NCBI GenBank assembly: GCA_020086605.1
Contig: JACBWW010000007.1
Span: 23,086,956 to 23,150,955, forward strand
Source: Lanius collurio
Taxonomy: Eukaryota > Chordata > Aves > Passeriformes > Laniidae
Direction of reading: 5' to 3'
Length of the DNA stretch: 64,000 nucleotides
Part shown: positions 48,631 to 61,085 of the stretch, piece after piece
Layout of the letters: the number at the start of each line of letters is the position of its first letter
Position numbering within the stretch: position 1 is the stretch's first letter
Notes under the pieces: model-generated
What the model saw: only the letters and a program-made list of their open reading frames with translations
Databases searched by the model: none
What the model was told of the DNA's origin: nothing
Made by a program: the position numbers and the translations under genes

Positions 48631-48700
48631 CTTCCCTGTGAAACAGACCAGCTATTGAATAAGTTTTGGTCAGGTAAAGCTGGTCGTATCTACGGCAACA
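48631..48700 (-). CDS. Candidate internal exon, unrecognised gene
   Basis: On the minus strand a strong acceptor (tttgatgcccctttttgcag) and a strong donor (GGGAAG|GTGAGTTAG) bound 70 nt. One frame (phase 0 start, one trailing base) is open and encodes a piece starting CCRRYDQLYLTKTYSIAG. Two CpGs are kept. The trailing G matches the lead phase of 13533-13707, 18641-18735 and 35167-35275. Joined with 13533-13707 and 5123-5429 it gives 552 nt, exactly 184 codons including the stop. Both splice sites are among the best in the window. No family is recognised; a non-coding RNA exon remains possible. Confidence 0.32.
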
Positions 48701-48845
48701 CTGCAAAAAGGGGCATCAAAGCAATGTCCCTGCAAATTAGAGCTAATTCCACTTTTTTTCACAACTTCTTATTAGCAGTAATGTGGGAGAAAAAAACTGC
48801 AACAGGCTGACCTTTGCTTTCCTGAAGTCAGTTTTATTCCCACAG

Positions 48846-48994
48846 ACTCTGGGAATAATGCAGTGAAGAGCAACATAAAATCCCAAGTCCGTAACACCGT
48901 TTGTTCAAATGGCTTTGCAGGCCATACAGCAAGAAGTGCAAAACCTGGCCAGTGCGGCCACAGTGCTGTATTAAATCTGCCCAGCCACAGCTGA
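48846..48994 (+). other. Candidate terminal exon on the plus strand
   Basis: A good acceptor (gtcagttttattcccacag) is followed by two bases and 48 open codons to TGA. The peptide starts SGNNAVKSNIKSQVRNTVC and has several CpG-containing codons. It lies 145 bp from the minus-strand candidate 48631-48700, so both are unlikely to be exons of ordinary genes. No upstream partner exon was identified. Confidence 0.18.
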
Positions 48995-51336
48995 GCTCCC
49001 CACAGTGGAGTTCTACCATTCCCTTAGTGTCCTGCAGCCTCCTGGGGTCACTTGCACTGTGGTGACAGCTGGAACACCCCGGGCTTCCAGCTTCTGGCTG
49101 TCAGGTGTCCACAGGGGTTTCAGCAAGGAACAAATTGCAAGGTGTATGAATACCATTTTTATACATCATGTATTGGACTTCATGATCTTAAAGGTTTTTT
49201 AAAATCTAAATTATTATTTTATTTCACGTACTGCTTTTAGCTCCAGCTCTTCTATTACCTACATAACCTGTAAAAAGGGAGTATGAATTTTTGTGTATTT
49301 TTTATGCTACAAATATTTTCATATTTAACCATTCACTCTTTCAGTGGTAGCAGTAAAAAATGACTGATATCAAAAGTAGGCAGATGACAGTGATCATCAT
49401 ATCTTTTCATTTTTTTCTCTTTTTTTCTTTTGTTTTACTGTCAGTTATCTAATTAATGCTACTTGGGATAGAGGAGGTCAGGTATTGGTATCAGCAGATA
49501 CTGTAAATGTTGCCAGGTTTAGTCAACTGTGTCTTGGAAATAGAAAGCTACAAAGTTTCAGCCACCCCAGCATACAGATAACCTTCATTCTGAATACCCC
49601 TAACCCTAAGGAGAAATAGGGAAGTTTTAAAAGCATAACAAAGAGAAATGAGAAAAGGCAAAAAATAATTGTGGGATGTGACATAAGAAAGAGCAAGCTT
49701 AGAAGGTGGATAAACCCATTTTTTGTGTGCTTACATGTGGCTCCCTGCATCCCTCCTATTCTTCCTTGTAAACTGTGCCTTCCTTAGAGCTGAAAGCAGT
49801 GAGGTTCTCTGAGTACCTCAGGATCACTGTCATGCCCCTGCTTCACTTGAGAGCCATAAGGTCTCACCCTTTACTTTAATAGCTCCAGTGGTTTTAGTCA
49901 AGAGCTTTAACTGAAAATTCTTTGGGAAAGAGGTTTTGGCTTTATGTCTCCTGTCAGAGGGACTTGCCATATTGTGCAGCAGTTAGAAAGTTACTACTAA
50001 GACCAGCAATGAAAACAAGGAGAGCAAAAAAGGCAAGAATATGTGTTTCTGCAGTTGTTGGAAAATGAATTATACTTTCAGCTCTTTATTCTCCTCTACT
50101 AAGACAGTGCCTCAGCTCTTATTTTGTTGCTTTTCTGGAAGATGAACAGAGGAAATATGGAGATAAGCAATTGTAAAGCGAATTTTTTGGTTGTCTACGC
50201 CCATGCACAGATTAGATTTCCCCTCCCCTGCTTCTTCTGGCTATCTGCCAATTAATAATTTGAATTAGCAAGATCTGGAAGGTTGGGACTGTGATGAAAT
50301 TCAATCAACCTTGAATTCAAAGTCAAGGCTGGTTTTTTTATTGTGAAGATGAAGTATCTTGACGAGAACTTTGAAAGTGAAGATTTGTGTAGTTTATATC
50401 CTTTTATAAGGTTTGCTTTATCATTTGGGGATTTTTTTTTTCATTTTTTCTGTGTATTTTGTCCAGCGAATTACTACAAAGTACTGATGAGATGGATGAA
50501 TCCCAAGTGAACTATGATAAAGCAATTTACAGTAAGATAGAAGTAAAAAGATTTAAGTTGTATTTCCCAAGGTTGCACAGTTGGAATTGAGAATCAAATG
50601 TAATCTTTGGGAATCAATCTTCAGCCTAAACTGCATAGTTTTTCTCATTATTTTGACTTACAAAACACACTTCATTAGGACAATATGAAACAAACTTGAA
50701 ATATTTTCTCTTCATTTCGATGCTCAAATGACAGTCTTATTTAGTCTTCAGTACTGCAGGTGGTTTTCTTTCTCTATCACAAAAATGGCTTAGATTGTAC
50801 AAAACCAAACATAAGACTTGGTAGAAAAGGACAATATCTCTGGATAAGACTGTTTTTCTCTCCAGTTGCTTGTGACTTGTTACAAAATTTTGTTATATTC
50901 CAATCATTTAAGGCAAGATGAAATGTGTAGGACATGAAAACAAATATATTTCTTTTCAACACATTTTTAAGCTCATATAAGTAGACTTTAACAAGTAATT
51001 GCTCTCTGGATTTACTGTGAATTTCATTTACTGCCCAACTCACTTGGTCAAACTACATTATTTAAGGTAATAGCTTAAGAGTGATTGTAAAACCCTAGTG
51101 ATTTTTTATTCTGAAAAAGGATTTCTCTTTACTTAAGTACAGAAAAAATAATTGAGTGTGTATAGATCTCTTAATATATCACTGTTTTTTTCTTTAATTA
51201 TTAGATACAACTTACACCTACATTGCTGCCTGTGCACCTTATTCACACTTGAGCAGAGACATTTTCAGTGGCAGGAGCCCTCAGGGCTGCCAGATGACCC
51301 CTGCCTGTCATCTTTCACCCACCAGAGCCAGCTTAC
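48995..51336. other. Non-coding stretch
   Basis: AT-rich unique DNA. A purine-rich minus-strand piece just above 49732 has an acceptor (cctcactgctttcag) and a donor (CACAT|GTAAGC) but little coding character. Two telomere-like units (ccctaaccctaa) at about 49598 are isolated. Confidence 0.5.
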
Positions 51337-51400
51337 CTGGAGCTGACTGAAGCTGATAAAACACACCTTTCCAGATGTAAATCCAGGTTACAAAGCAAAT
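51337..51400 (-). other. Candidate exon with consensus donor
   Basis: On the minus strand an acceptor (gtctggttcaactgcag) and a consensus donor (TCCAG|GTAAGC) bound 64 nt that are open in two frames. The phases do not fit 48631-48700 in either frame, so it would be non-coding, 5' UTR or chance. Confidence 0.2.
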
Positions 51401-54400
51401 CTGCAGTTGAACCAGACTTCAGAATCGGACATCCTGATTTTTTTCCATTTGGTTTTGTCCGTTGGTGTTGTTTACAGTAAGGTAGCACCTAATGTAGTGC
51501 TCACACTTAGCAGCTGAGGAGTGACACCAGGTGCCCCTGGGGATGCCAGTCCCCAGCCAGAATGGACTGAAGGCTTGTCACAGCTCCTCATCCCGGCACA
51601 GCCTGCTTCCTCACACCAGTGTCCTTCCCTGACCAAAGGTGAGGAGAACTTTGCCCTGAACTTTGAGTGAGACCCACATCTCCTACCAGGTTGTAAGCCA
51701 GGGTGTGCCGAGCGAGTACATGCCTAGGGACTTCATTCTGCCTTCAGCCCTGGTCTCTGTAGCTAAGCCAACCAAAGAGAAATGTGTCTGTGGTTCCAGT
51801 AATAGTTTACAGTTCAGCTATCTAGGAGTGGCATTTTCTCTTTAGTGTGTTATGGGGCATTTATTTTCCTTGGTTTTGAGGTCACAGGGATTAATGCATG
51901 ACTGTATTAAAGTACTAGATATGCTTTTAAAACTGTAGAGTTTTGAACACAGTGAAGGAAAATGTCAATTCTCTTGTCAAAGTATAGACCAAGGAGTTTA
52001 ATACTGGAAGATGTAATTTGAACTTCAGACAGAGCAGTTTTCCCATGAGTCCCTAATAGAGACAGAAAACAACGTTCTTTAGTGAATTTTGCAATAGCAC
52101 TGTACTAAAGTTATAAAGTTGTTCCAAATGAGGGGAAAAAAAGGCGTGTTGCGTCCTTTTTTTTGTGTCCTGTGGCTTGATGCATACTGTCACTTTTTTG
52201 TTATATTTCAAGCTCTGTAAAATGTTTCTCATCTTCCATATACAAAAATATTTGAAACCAGTATGCCATTCATCATCATCAACATCAACATCAACAACTT
52301 CTCTTTGAGTTGTTTTAAGTTGATGTAATGCCCAGAACAGGAGCAGAATATGAAAACCAGTCTAGCAAGTTCCTGGAACAGCTGTTGTACAGAAGTTGTT
52401 ATTTGCTGCCTTAGTTACACGTCCAAGTCCTCAGGCATTTTCTGTCATGTGTCACTGCCCCTCGTTGATGTGTAGTTTGGTTTCAGTTACGGCCTGGAGC
52501 TACACAGTAATGAGCCAGACAGGGCAGTTGAAGCGCCAGGGACACCTCAGGTTCTTTCCCAGTCTGATATTCTTGAGTGGATAAACTCTTTACTTCTGTA
52601 CCATGTTCTTCACCTTCTCTGTGGTCTCCCAAAGTACAGTTGTGTTTTGCTGTACTTTACTGTGGAAGGAGCCTTCAATGGCTACGAGCATCTTGGTGGT
52701 GTCAAAATTGCTTTTATCGTATGTACTAACACCATGTATGTCCACTTACATGAACTGCTGTACAATGGGTAAGTTACCCATTTTGCTAAGCAGCAATCTA
52801 TATGAATAACTGGTTATCCTCAAGAAGGAATGTAATTCATGTTTTTTATTGGCTTATCTAGAGGTATTTGATTGTAATGTTTCAATCAGGTAGTTTTAAT
52901 AATGCTGAGGTCAAATATTTGAGTACAGACTTTTTTCTCACTACTTCCAAGATGATGTGAAGACAGCCTCAAGGGAATTCTTTGGAAGAGTTTATTCAGA
53001 TGCTGACTGTCAATAGTATCTCCAATATAATTTCAGAAATGGGTGATAATGGCTGAATGTTTACTGTCAAAATAGAGCTGGGGTCAAAAGTACTGTTCAA
53101 CTCCTGAATGCAAATGCCTTGTCACATTTCCCTTTGGAAGCATCAGATAACTAGATTCAACTGAAACTGGAGACAGTGTGGTTTTTTATGACACAAATTG
53201 AACTCCTGCCAATGACAAATTTCAAGGTACATTGTGAAAATGAAATGATGCAGTGCTAGCTGAAGTGCATGACATAGCTATGAATAGATGTACCCATGTG
53301 TACGACACAGCTCCTACCTTTCTTTACTTGGAGAAAACAGTTTCACATGCACCAAGGTCGACAGAGTGGTTGTATCCTGCAAAGCTCATGTCATGCATGA
53401 AAGTACATAAAGACCATCTGGGAACGATAAAAATAGCCCGTCCTGACTGGATGATTTGTGTGGTGGCCAAGGACTGATACACTCATTCAGGAAACAGCAA
53501 AACAATGTCAAACTTGTTGGGAAATAACCAGGCTTATTTTCATCCTTGGGAATGGCCTGGTATCTCATGGAATGAAATCCACAAGGAGACTTTCAACCAC
53601 ACAGTTTCTGAATACCCTGAAGGAGTCTGTGTGAACTGAAGTGGTTCGGTGCAGGCAGTGGAAATGTTAAGATTATTCCTAATATTTTAAGATTTCAAAT
53701 TTGGTGTATCTGAAAAAGGCTAAGAGAAATAGTCGAGCACATTTTATTTTTTTGTTTTAATTTTTGCACTTTTAAAAGGTTTTTTTAAGGTTTTAGATGA
53801 GGTTATGTCAATTTATCAGACAAAAGAAGTTGACCACGTGCTGGTCAGCCTTATTCAGCTGTCTCCAAATGGTTTATGTAATGATCTTGTGTGAAGGTGG
53901 TTTATAAAGCAGGACTGGAAGTTTTTAATTGAGCTACAGGAATGCAGGACATACCACTTAAATCTGGGTAACATTGGTCAGGTTTTTGGGGTTTTTTTAG
54001 CTCAATCTAGAAAGAATGATTCTGAAACTACAGGCATATCTATAAACAGCCTTTCTATGCAGCAGAAGAAATAGAGGTATTAATGATGACCGGTTTCCTG
54101 ACAAGCATTTAATGTGTCATGGGTGTCACAGTAGCAGTTTCTGAGCACAGTTTAAATGAGGTTATCATACCTAAATTACTTCTGTAGAAGCCCTCAACCT
54201 GAACACTGTAACCTGTGACAAATCTGGCTCCAGTTTTTACTGTTAATGGATATGATAGATAAAGCTGTGTTCTCCAGCCACATCAGGCAGTCTAGGCACC
54301 ATTTTAAATGCTGTTAGGAAGCCTGGGCAACACTATTAAGAGAATAGCTGTAAGCCACCTCCCTGGTCTGGTTTAACATTGAGCATCTAATTACTGCCAT

Positions 54401-55559
54401 ACATTTCTGACCTCAGAATTGCTTATACTGAAGACTAATACATTGTCTGAACGACCTGCATGCTATTCTGTTAAATAGATTGTGAGTTCTCCAATGGCTT
54501 GTTCTGTCACTTACTTGTATTACCTACCAGCAGAATGGTGTGTATAGACAGGGAGTCCTTCTGTGCCCCATTATTTGGGCAAAAACTAACTACATCTGTG
54601 GTTTTTTCCTTCACACTTTTGGCTAAACTTAGAGCAAGAATGGAGATTTAAAAGAGCTATGTCATTGTGTCCCCAGTGCTTGCACTAGCAAATTTTGTTT
54701 GTTAAATTATGCCAGACTCGGCCAAAATTTAATCTGATTTATGGGAAATAGGAGCAGCTGGAGACTTCAGAGGGAGCTTGATTTCTGAATTAACACAAGA
54801 TTTGGATGTGCTCATAGCTCTTTGGTCTCCTGTTTGGTTGTGGTTTTATTATAATTGTATAAAGGGGAATGATGCACTTCTTTTGAATGTGGAAGAACAT
54901 ACAGGATATACTCCAGTACCATGAGAAACTTGGATTTTTTCTATTTTTCCAGAGGTATAAGAGGATTTAGTATGGAAGAATCCGTTCTTTCTTCGTACAA
55001 GGATAGTTTGATCTTCTATCTGAATGAAGGCAAAATCTTCAGAATAGTGTTTTATATTTAGTATTAGTTATATTCTAGATCTTGTCTTGCGAATACTTAC
55101 ACTGTAGTTTTTCATTCTTCTTTGTGTAATTCCTTACTTCTCAAAGTGGTGTGAGTGAGTATTCTGCTTATACCTACAGAATATGGATGATTTCTTGAAT
55201 GACAAAAATGTCATTTTATGTAAGAGGTATAGTTACAGGCACCAGTTCCACTGGTAAAAAAAAGGTAACACATTTATTCCACTTGCTGAATACAAGTCTT
55301 CATTCATGTGTGATCTTGGGGGGAAGGGGAAATCGAAGCTGAGCTTTTTCTCAGGTATTTTGAGATCCATTGAGTGGTTTCAAGTGAGGGAATGTAGTGG
55401 GTGTTCCAGGAATTGTGAAATCTTCAGAATACCAACTTGAAGCAGAAGCAATTGTGCAACTTTCCCGTTTTATAACCTCACCTGTAATGAAAGTAAATGG
55501 TGTTTCCTAAATACCATTAGAGGGTGCAATTAAACAGCAGGAATTCAGTAGGAAAGCAT
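51401..55559. other. Non-coding stretch
   Basis: Unique DNA of mixed composition, with a CATCAT/CAACAT repeat at 52269-52297. An ATG-less plus frame stays open for about 95 codons near 52482-52768, and several short frames occur up to 53577. None has a convincing family match or splice context. Confidence 0.5.
52269..52297. repeat. Imperfect (CAT)n / (CAACAT)n microsatellite
   Basis: catcatcatcaacatcaaca-type units. Confidence 0.85.
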
Positions 55560-55965
55560 TTCTTTGCTCTCAGAATGGAGCCTCTCTTCAGCTGGCATTC
55601 TCATGCACCACAGTTTCACTGGGCCGAATCCCACAGCCTGGCAGCCTCTTCCTTCTTCGCTGTGCCTGCATCCTTGCCCTGTCATTGAAGTTCTTCTTCC
55701 ATCACCCCAGGACGCACGTCCGCGTGCTCAGTCCTGCCCATCAGCTCTCTCTGCACGCAATTTGCCATCAGTCTCCTGAATTTAAGCCCCACAGTTTAAG
55801 CTTGCCTCAGACCTTGCCCATGTGCAACTTCAGGGTGGCTCGTCTCAGGTGCAGCTGCTTTGTTCCAGGGAGCAGCTCAGGTTTTGCCTTGGCAGGAGAG
55901 AAAGTGGCTCCAGCAACAGGTGGCAGGAGAGGTCATATTGGTTTGCAGCCTTTGCAACTTCAATT
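55560..55965. other. GC-richer islet with overlapping plus-strand frames
   Basis: Around 400 bp with several CpGs (for example cgcacgtccgcgtg near 55713) and three overlapping plus-strand open frames (55564-55779, 55685-55969 and 55860-56105). No clear splice pair, promoter or repeat family is recognised. Confidence 0.3.
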
Positions 55966-58740
55966 GTAACATTCCCACTGTAAGGATGTGTTATGTCTCT
56001 GCGGTAATTTGTGTTTTGTATGGTTCTGTGTCCTATGGATTAGTGAATGTAGGCATCAAGGGTAAATGGTTTACTCCTCCAGCTTCACTTTCAGAGGCAT
56101 TTTAGCAACTGGCTTTTAAATTACTTCATATAAGCACAAAACTTACATAAAAGTGTCTTTATAATCAAAAAGGATCCTTGTAAAAAATTAAATAAAAGTT
56201 GTTATTTCCCTTTAGGTAAGCCAATCGCCCCAATTTAGAAATAAACTCACTGCAACACAGTGTTTGCTTAGAAAAGTGATTGTAAAAGTTGAGACATGGT
56301 ATTATTCTCTGACTGGTTAGCTAACATGAAGTAAAGTAATTTAAAGGGTTTCATTTGATATTATTAGAGCTCCATTGCATCTTAGTGACCATTTGCCTTT
56401 TACAGGATATTTTGCAAATTTAATAATAGGAAGAACTGGACCATACTTAGTGATGAAGTAACAACAACAATGTGCATGCATTCATAGTGCTATTGGATTC
56501 ATAATAACTTATTTTAAGTTAGTGATTTGTTTGTTATTTACTTCTACCTCCATGCTCATAGAAATTCATTTGAATTCTTGTCCCCAGGCTTTTCTTTCCT
56601 GCACTTCTCCTTTATTTTTATAGTAAAAAATATGCAACTCAGCCAAGAGGTCAGTCATCTGAAGATGATTGAGCACTTGAACCGTCACCATGAGCATGTC
56701 AGCCACCATCTGCACGAATTAAGAGGTGCTTTGTGGAAGTTCAGTAGAGAGGATGGATGCAGCTCTGCTGGCTGCTGCTGCTGTCACTGAGACAGAACCA
56801 TGAGGAGCTGAAATCAGCTCAGTTAAAGCAGGATTGGGGGGACAAGTGAGCAGCTGACACATAGGTGAATGTTTCTGATCTTTTTTTAATATGTTGTGTC
56901 AGAAGCATTAAGAGCCATTCTTACACACTGGCATTATTAGGCAGGTGGCCTAATTTGAGGTGAGCCTAGAAAGGCTGTTGTTAGTTTTGCTTTTCGAGGA
57001 ACAGTAGAAATTATTTTGTTCTTGTTTCTAACAGCTGAAATGATCAGAGAGGCTTGAGATGTGAATTTGTGAAACACACTTTTATATTCACATTATGTCA
57101 CAAATGCAGTGTGGTCCTTCACTTTGAAAGGGAATGGATGTGGTGCCTTATGACCATAATGGTTTAACTGTTGATGACACATCCTGAGAGCCTCTGTGTA
57201 ACACCAAAACCTACATAGAAACATGTAAGACGTATTTGTTAATATTTTAAGAGTTCTTTGAAAATACAGAAAATAAAAAATAAAAAGTCATTAATGGTGA
57301 CATTGTTAACTCCTCAGGTGGGAGATTAATCTCTTAATGTGAAAATTGGCATTTGCATGTGCATAAAATGAAACTTTTCTTAGACTATGGTTATCATTAG
57401 TGATTTTATACAAATACCCCATATTTTTTAAATTTATTTTGCTACATTTTATACAGCAAATAACCCTTACAAAAGGAATGCAAATTTTATAACTAAATAT
57501 AAGCAGTTTTCTTTGTCAGTGAAATGTGCCTAAATTATTACCCCTGCCCTCCTCCCAAAAAATCTTAAGTTGCTTGATCTGGGTGTTTGATAAATGCTGT
57601 ATCGGAGTGTCCATGTCAGGTCTTAAAATAAGAAAGCTGAGAGTTTAATTTTAAAAGAAACATGCTATAATTCTCTTACTATCTAGCTCACATAAAGTAA
57701 AACAATTTAAAGTTGTTTGTTCAACAGGTCTCCATTGCATTTTAGTAAATACATGTCTTACAGAGTATTTTGCAGTTTAAATAATCGTGGAAGACTTGTG
57801 CATAGGTTAGGGCCTAAGGTGTTAGCAGCTAAAAAGGAAAATTTCTTTAGGAAATATCTATGGTAGTATTTTCCTTTTTTCCTTTTTTCCAGTATTCTTT
57901 TCCTTTTCCTGAAGAGAACAAAAAGCTATTACGGAATCAGATAACAGCGATGGATTAGTATGAAATATAGATTAGGTGAAACCTTCTCTGTTTTTAAGAT
58001 TACTTTCACAAGGTTTTTGATTGGAAGGAAGATCATCTTCATCAGTGTGTTTGGTGCAGTCTTTTGGACCTAAGGAATTGTAAGCATTCATACACATCAA
58101 GTTAAATTATGAGGCATCTGTTAAGAGAAAGAAATAAATTCTTACATCATTGTGTGTCTTACGGTTTTCTTTGCAGTCATTGGGGTTTAGAATATCCCTT
58201 TTCTCAAGCTCCTGATAAGCAGTACAGGTTGGTAGTCAGTAAAAACTTAAGTGATGGCTCTTTGCTGATGGATTTTATTTGATGGCCTTTTTCTAGTTTA
58301 TAGTGCCAAAATATTGCTCACTGACATCAGAGCCATGTTAAAAGTGCCATTGGCAAGGACAAGTTTTGTTTCTTTTCTGTATTTGAATGTACTCCCGGAG
58401 AATAAGTATGCATTGAACAGTGTTTATGTGCATTTCTTATGGTTGAAAGACTTAGCAGTTATTAAGAGCTAAAAATTTTAGCAATTTTCAAATTAAATTT
58501 GATCCAAGTAAAATATAGGTCCTTATAAGCAAATAGCTATGCTATTAAAGTCTGTGCTTAATTGAGAAAAAACAAATGGGAAAGGGAAAAAAAAATCTTA
58601 CTCTGTTTTTTAAATTACACTTTTCAATTTTTTTTTTTAAATGATTCTCTGAACTAGCTAAGTCTTATAATCAAGTGCTTAGGAGAAAAATCCTTGACTC
58701 ATAAAAATAATAAAAGTAAGATGAAAGTAAATAGAGCTAC
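55966..58740. other. Non-coding stretch
   Basis: AT-rich unique DNA. The open frame at 56527-56790 includes a His-rich stretch (LNRHHEHVSHHLHEL) but has no splice support. No repeats are recognised. Confidence 0.55.
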
Positions 58741-58773
58741 AGGGCATTAAAGATCATCCAGTCCAGATCTGCA
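58741..58773 (-). mobile_element. CR1: Tiny decayed CR1 3' fragment
   Basis: cattaaagatcatccagtcc resembles the reverse complement of the CR1 'ggactggatgatctttaa' segment. Only about 33 bp is recognisable, so the assignment is tentative. Confidence 0.45.
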
Positions 58774-60519
58774 AGAATAAATGACTGATAAAAATTAGTA
58801 TGAAGGGCAGCAGAGAAATTTAAAAATCATTTTTTGGTTATAATATTTTTTCCTCTGAAATACTTGTTGGGAAGAAAGTATTCTCTGCTATGTAGAGTGA
58901 GATGAGACACCTGAGACTACCATCTCCACTGTCCACAAGCCTGTAGCCATGATGCCCTTTGCCCTTCCCAGTCCTTGTCCCTTTCCGTGCATCAGCCTGT
59001 GTCTGCTTTCCCTTGTGTAAAACGACTCTGATCTCTAGTCAGAGATAGGAGCCTTTGTCAGAGACAGCACTGCCTTCCTGAGGAGGAAGTCAATACAAGG
59101 AAAATATTTGGATAATTTAATTACAGCCTCTAACAAACCTGTGCGACATGTATACGAGTAGTACTTTCAGAAGGCTTTATTTTAGTCAAATTTTCACAGA
59201 TTTTCAGTGTGACACCAAAGGCTCTTTACCATTAGAGCAGCCTCTCTGCCAGATGTCAAGTCCCTACTCTGAAATACAGAGGCACTGGAGATTCTCATTG
59301 AAACACTGAAACTGTATAAATATTGGTAAAATTGAGTTTTCACCCCCCTTCACTCTGAAACAACTGAACTATTTTTGCTTATGCCTTCCAGAAAAAAAAT
59401 TTTACCTGAGGCAAAGACTCATTGTGGAGCTTTACAGTCCAGATAGTTAAAATGGAGTAAAATTATAAATGATAATATAAGCTTATAATATGTCATGCTT
59501 AAATATAGATGTTGATGTCTGATCCTTGCATAATACTACAAAGGCCTTTGAGTTTCTATAGAAATAAGAAGAGACTAATTTTATCTTTTCTTAATAAGGA
59601 AATGTAAAACATAAGTAAAAAATAGGGCTGAAGAGTGGTCAAAAATGAAAGAAAATTTATCTTTGGACAAATGCTCATATTTAAATCCATTTTTCATTAT
59701 GCTGAAAAATATTGAAATGTGTATGATTCGTTATTCAGTAGCCAGATACTTGCAATAAACAAGTGGTTTATTAATTAAGAGCGGTAACAGATTCTTGCTG
59801 CTTTTCCTGGTCCTTGCAAGTCTCTCATTTGTTGCTCCATAGTGGGTTTGTTTCAGCAACCTGTAACCAGGTGTAAAGTGTGCTCTCCTGGGAGCTAGAA
59901 AACACAAGTTTGAACCTGCTAATTCTTACGTGAATACTTTAATCTTCAGTCTCTTAAATCTGTTATACAACTTCCACTGCCACCTTTCTCCTTTTTTTTT
60001 TTTTCAAATAAAAATTCTCAGTCAGTTCTCCACAGCCAAAAATACAAATTGGAGCCTGGATTTGGAGCGGAAATTTGAAGCAATGAATCCCAGTCTCAGA
60101 CAAGTGTCTAATCCACGTCTACAGGAAAACACATAAATCTTTGAAACAGGCACATAACTCTCCCCATTCCTTGCAGAGGGAATTTCATAGCTAACTAGTC
60201 TTTGAGAATTATGTTCCAGGAGCTGGATGACTAAAATACCCACTTGGTTACAGTATCCTTAGAAGATGTAATAGGCATGACAGTATGGAGTGTTACCCTA
60301 TCTACCTTCCTGCATGTCTTTTCCAAACAAAATTTCTTTTTTCCAAATAAAATTAGTAAAGAGGACAATGAGTAAGATTGTTCCAGTTTGAAAAAATTGC
60401 TTCCCTTGAATTCATGCTGGTACTGATGGTCATTTTAAATCCATATGGGGGTTTTGCCTCTTTTTAACCCTGGTGTAATTTCTTTTTGTCTGAACTAGAA
60501 GAAACAAGTAATCTGGGCA
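58774..60519. other. Non-coding stretch
   Basis: AT-rich unique DNA with T13 at 59992-60004. The frame ending at 60136 follows an acceptor-like site but has no supporting partner. Confidence 0.55.
59992..60004. repeat. T13 homopolymer
   Basis: Thirteen T after ttctcc. Confidence 0.9.
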
Positions 60520-61085
60520 GTGTGAGTGGGAGCGCAGCCAGGTGATCAGGGGAAGGGATTGTCCCTGTGTGTGACTCTCATCAGACCACACTCAGATACT
60601 GTGTCTGGTTTTGTCACCTGACATGGGAAAGATGTGGACAAGCTGGAAGGTGCTTGGGAGGACCCAAGGCAGTGGGGCTGGAGTACTCACTCTGCAAGGA
60701 GGGAGTGGGGGAGAAGGGCAGCCTGGAGAAGGGATGGCATCGGAGGCACCTGGCAGCCCCCCAGCACCCACAGGAAGTCCTTGAGGAGATGGAGCCGGGC
60801 CCCTCACTGTGACACAGGCTAGGAGGGGGAGAGACAAGAAGTACAAGTTGCAACAAGTTTAGACTGGGCTTAAGGAGAAGCTTTTTCGAGGTGTTCCTAT
60901 GGGGAGTGAAGCAGTGGAGCAGGTCACCCCAAGAGTCTTTGCCATCCCTGTCTGAGGAGAGTTTCAAGCTCTGAAGGCTGCAAGCTGTGAGCAGCCTGAT
61001 CTGGCCTCAGAGCTGGCTCTTCTTTGGGCAGAGGGTAGGACTAGAGACCTCCTAAGATCCCCTCCAGCCTGTGACCCTCAAGCCT
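60520..61085 (+). mobile_element. CR1: CR1 LINE 3' region, longest copy in the window
   Basis: About 560 bp follows the CR1 order on the sense strand: ggtgatcaggggaagggatt, actcagatactgtgtctggt, a decayed central part, agactgggcttaaggagaag, gtggagcaggtcacccca, gtcttgcc-like words, and a tail with ctagagacctcctaagatcc and ctccagcctgtgaccct. It includes the C-terminal end of the ORF2 coding region and the 3' UTR. It is heavily diverged and lacks the terminal octamers, so it is old. The open frames at 60567-60967 on both strands lie inside it and are not genes. Confidence 0.85.

Noticed and set aside
49597..49608. Telomere-like ccctaaccctaa
   Set aside because: Only two units; expected by chance and not an interstitial telomere.
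52482..52768. About 95 ATG-less open codons on plus, and a short piece near 53430 (IARPDWMICVVAKD) that faintly recalls a BRCT-type end
   Set aside because: No acceptor or donor pair, several stops between the two pieces, and the resemblance covers only a few residues.
56527..56790. His-rich frame with LNRHHEHVSHHLHEL
   Set aside because: No splice sites and no family; His-rich by CAC/CAT composition.
59930..60136. Frame after an acceptor-like T13 tract, ending ...NPRLQENT
   Set aside because: The pyrimidine tract is followed by an A-rich stretch before the AG, and no partner exon or donor is seen.
60567..60967. Four overlapping open frames on both strands
   Set aside because: All lie inside the CR1 copy at 60520-61085; GC-rich repeat DNA is open by chance.
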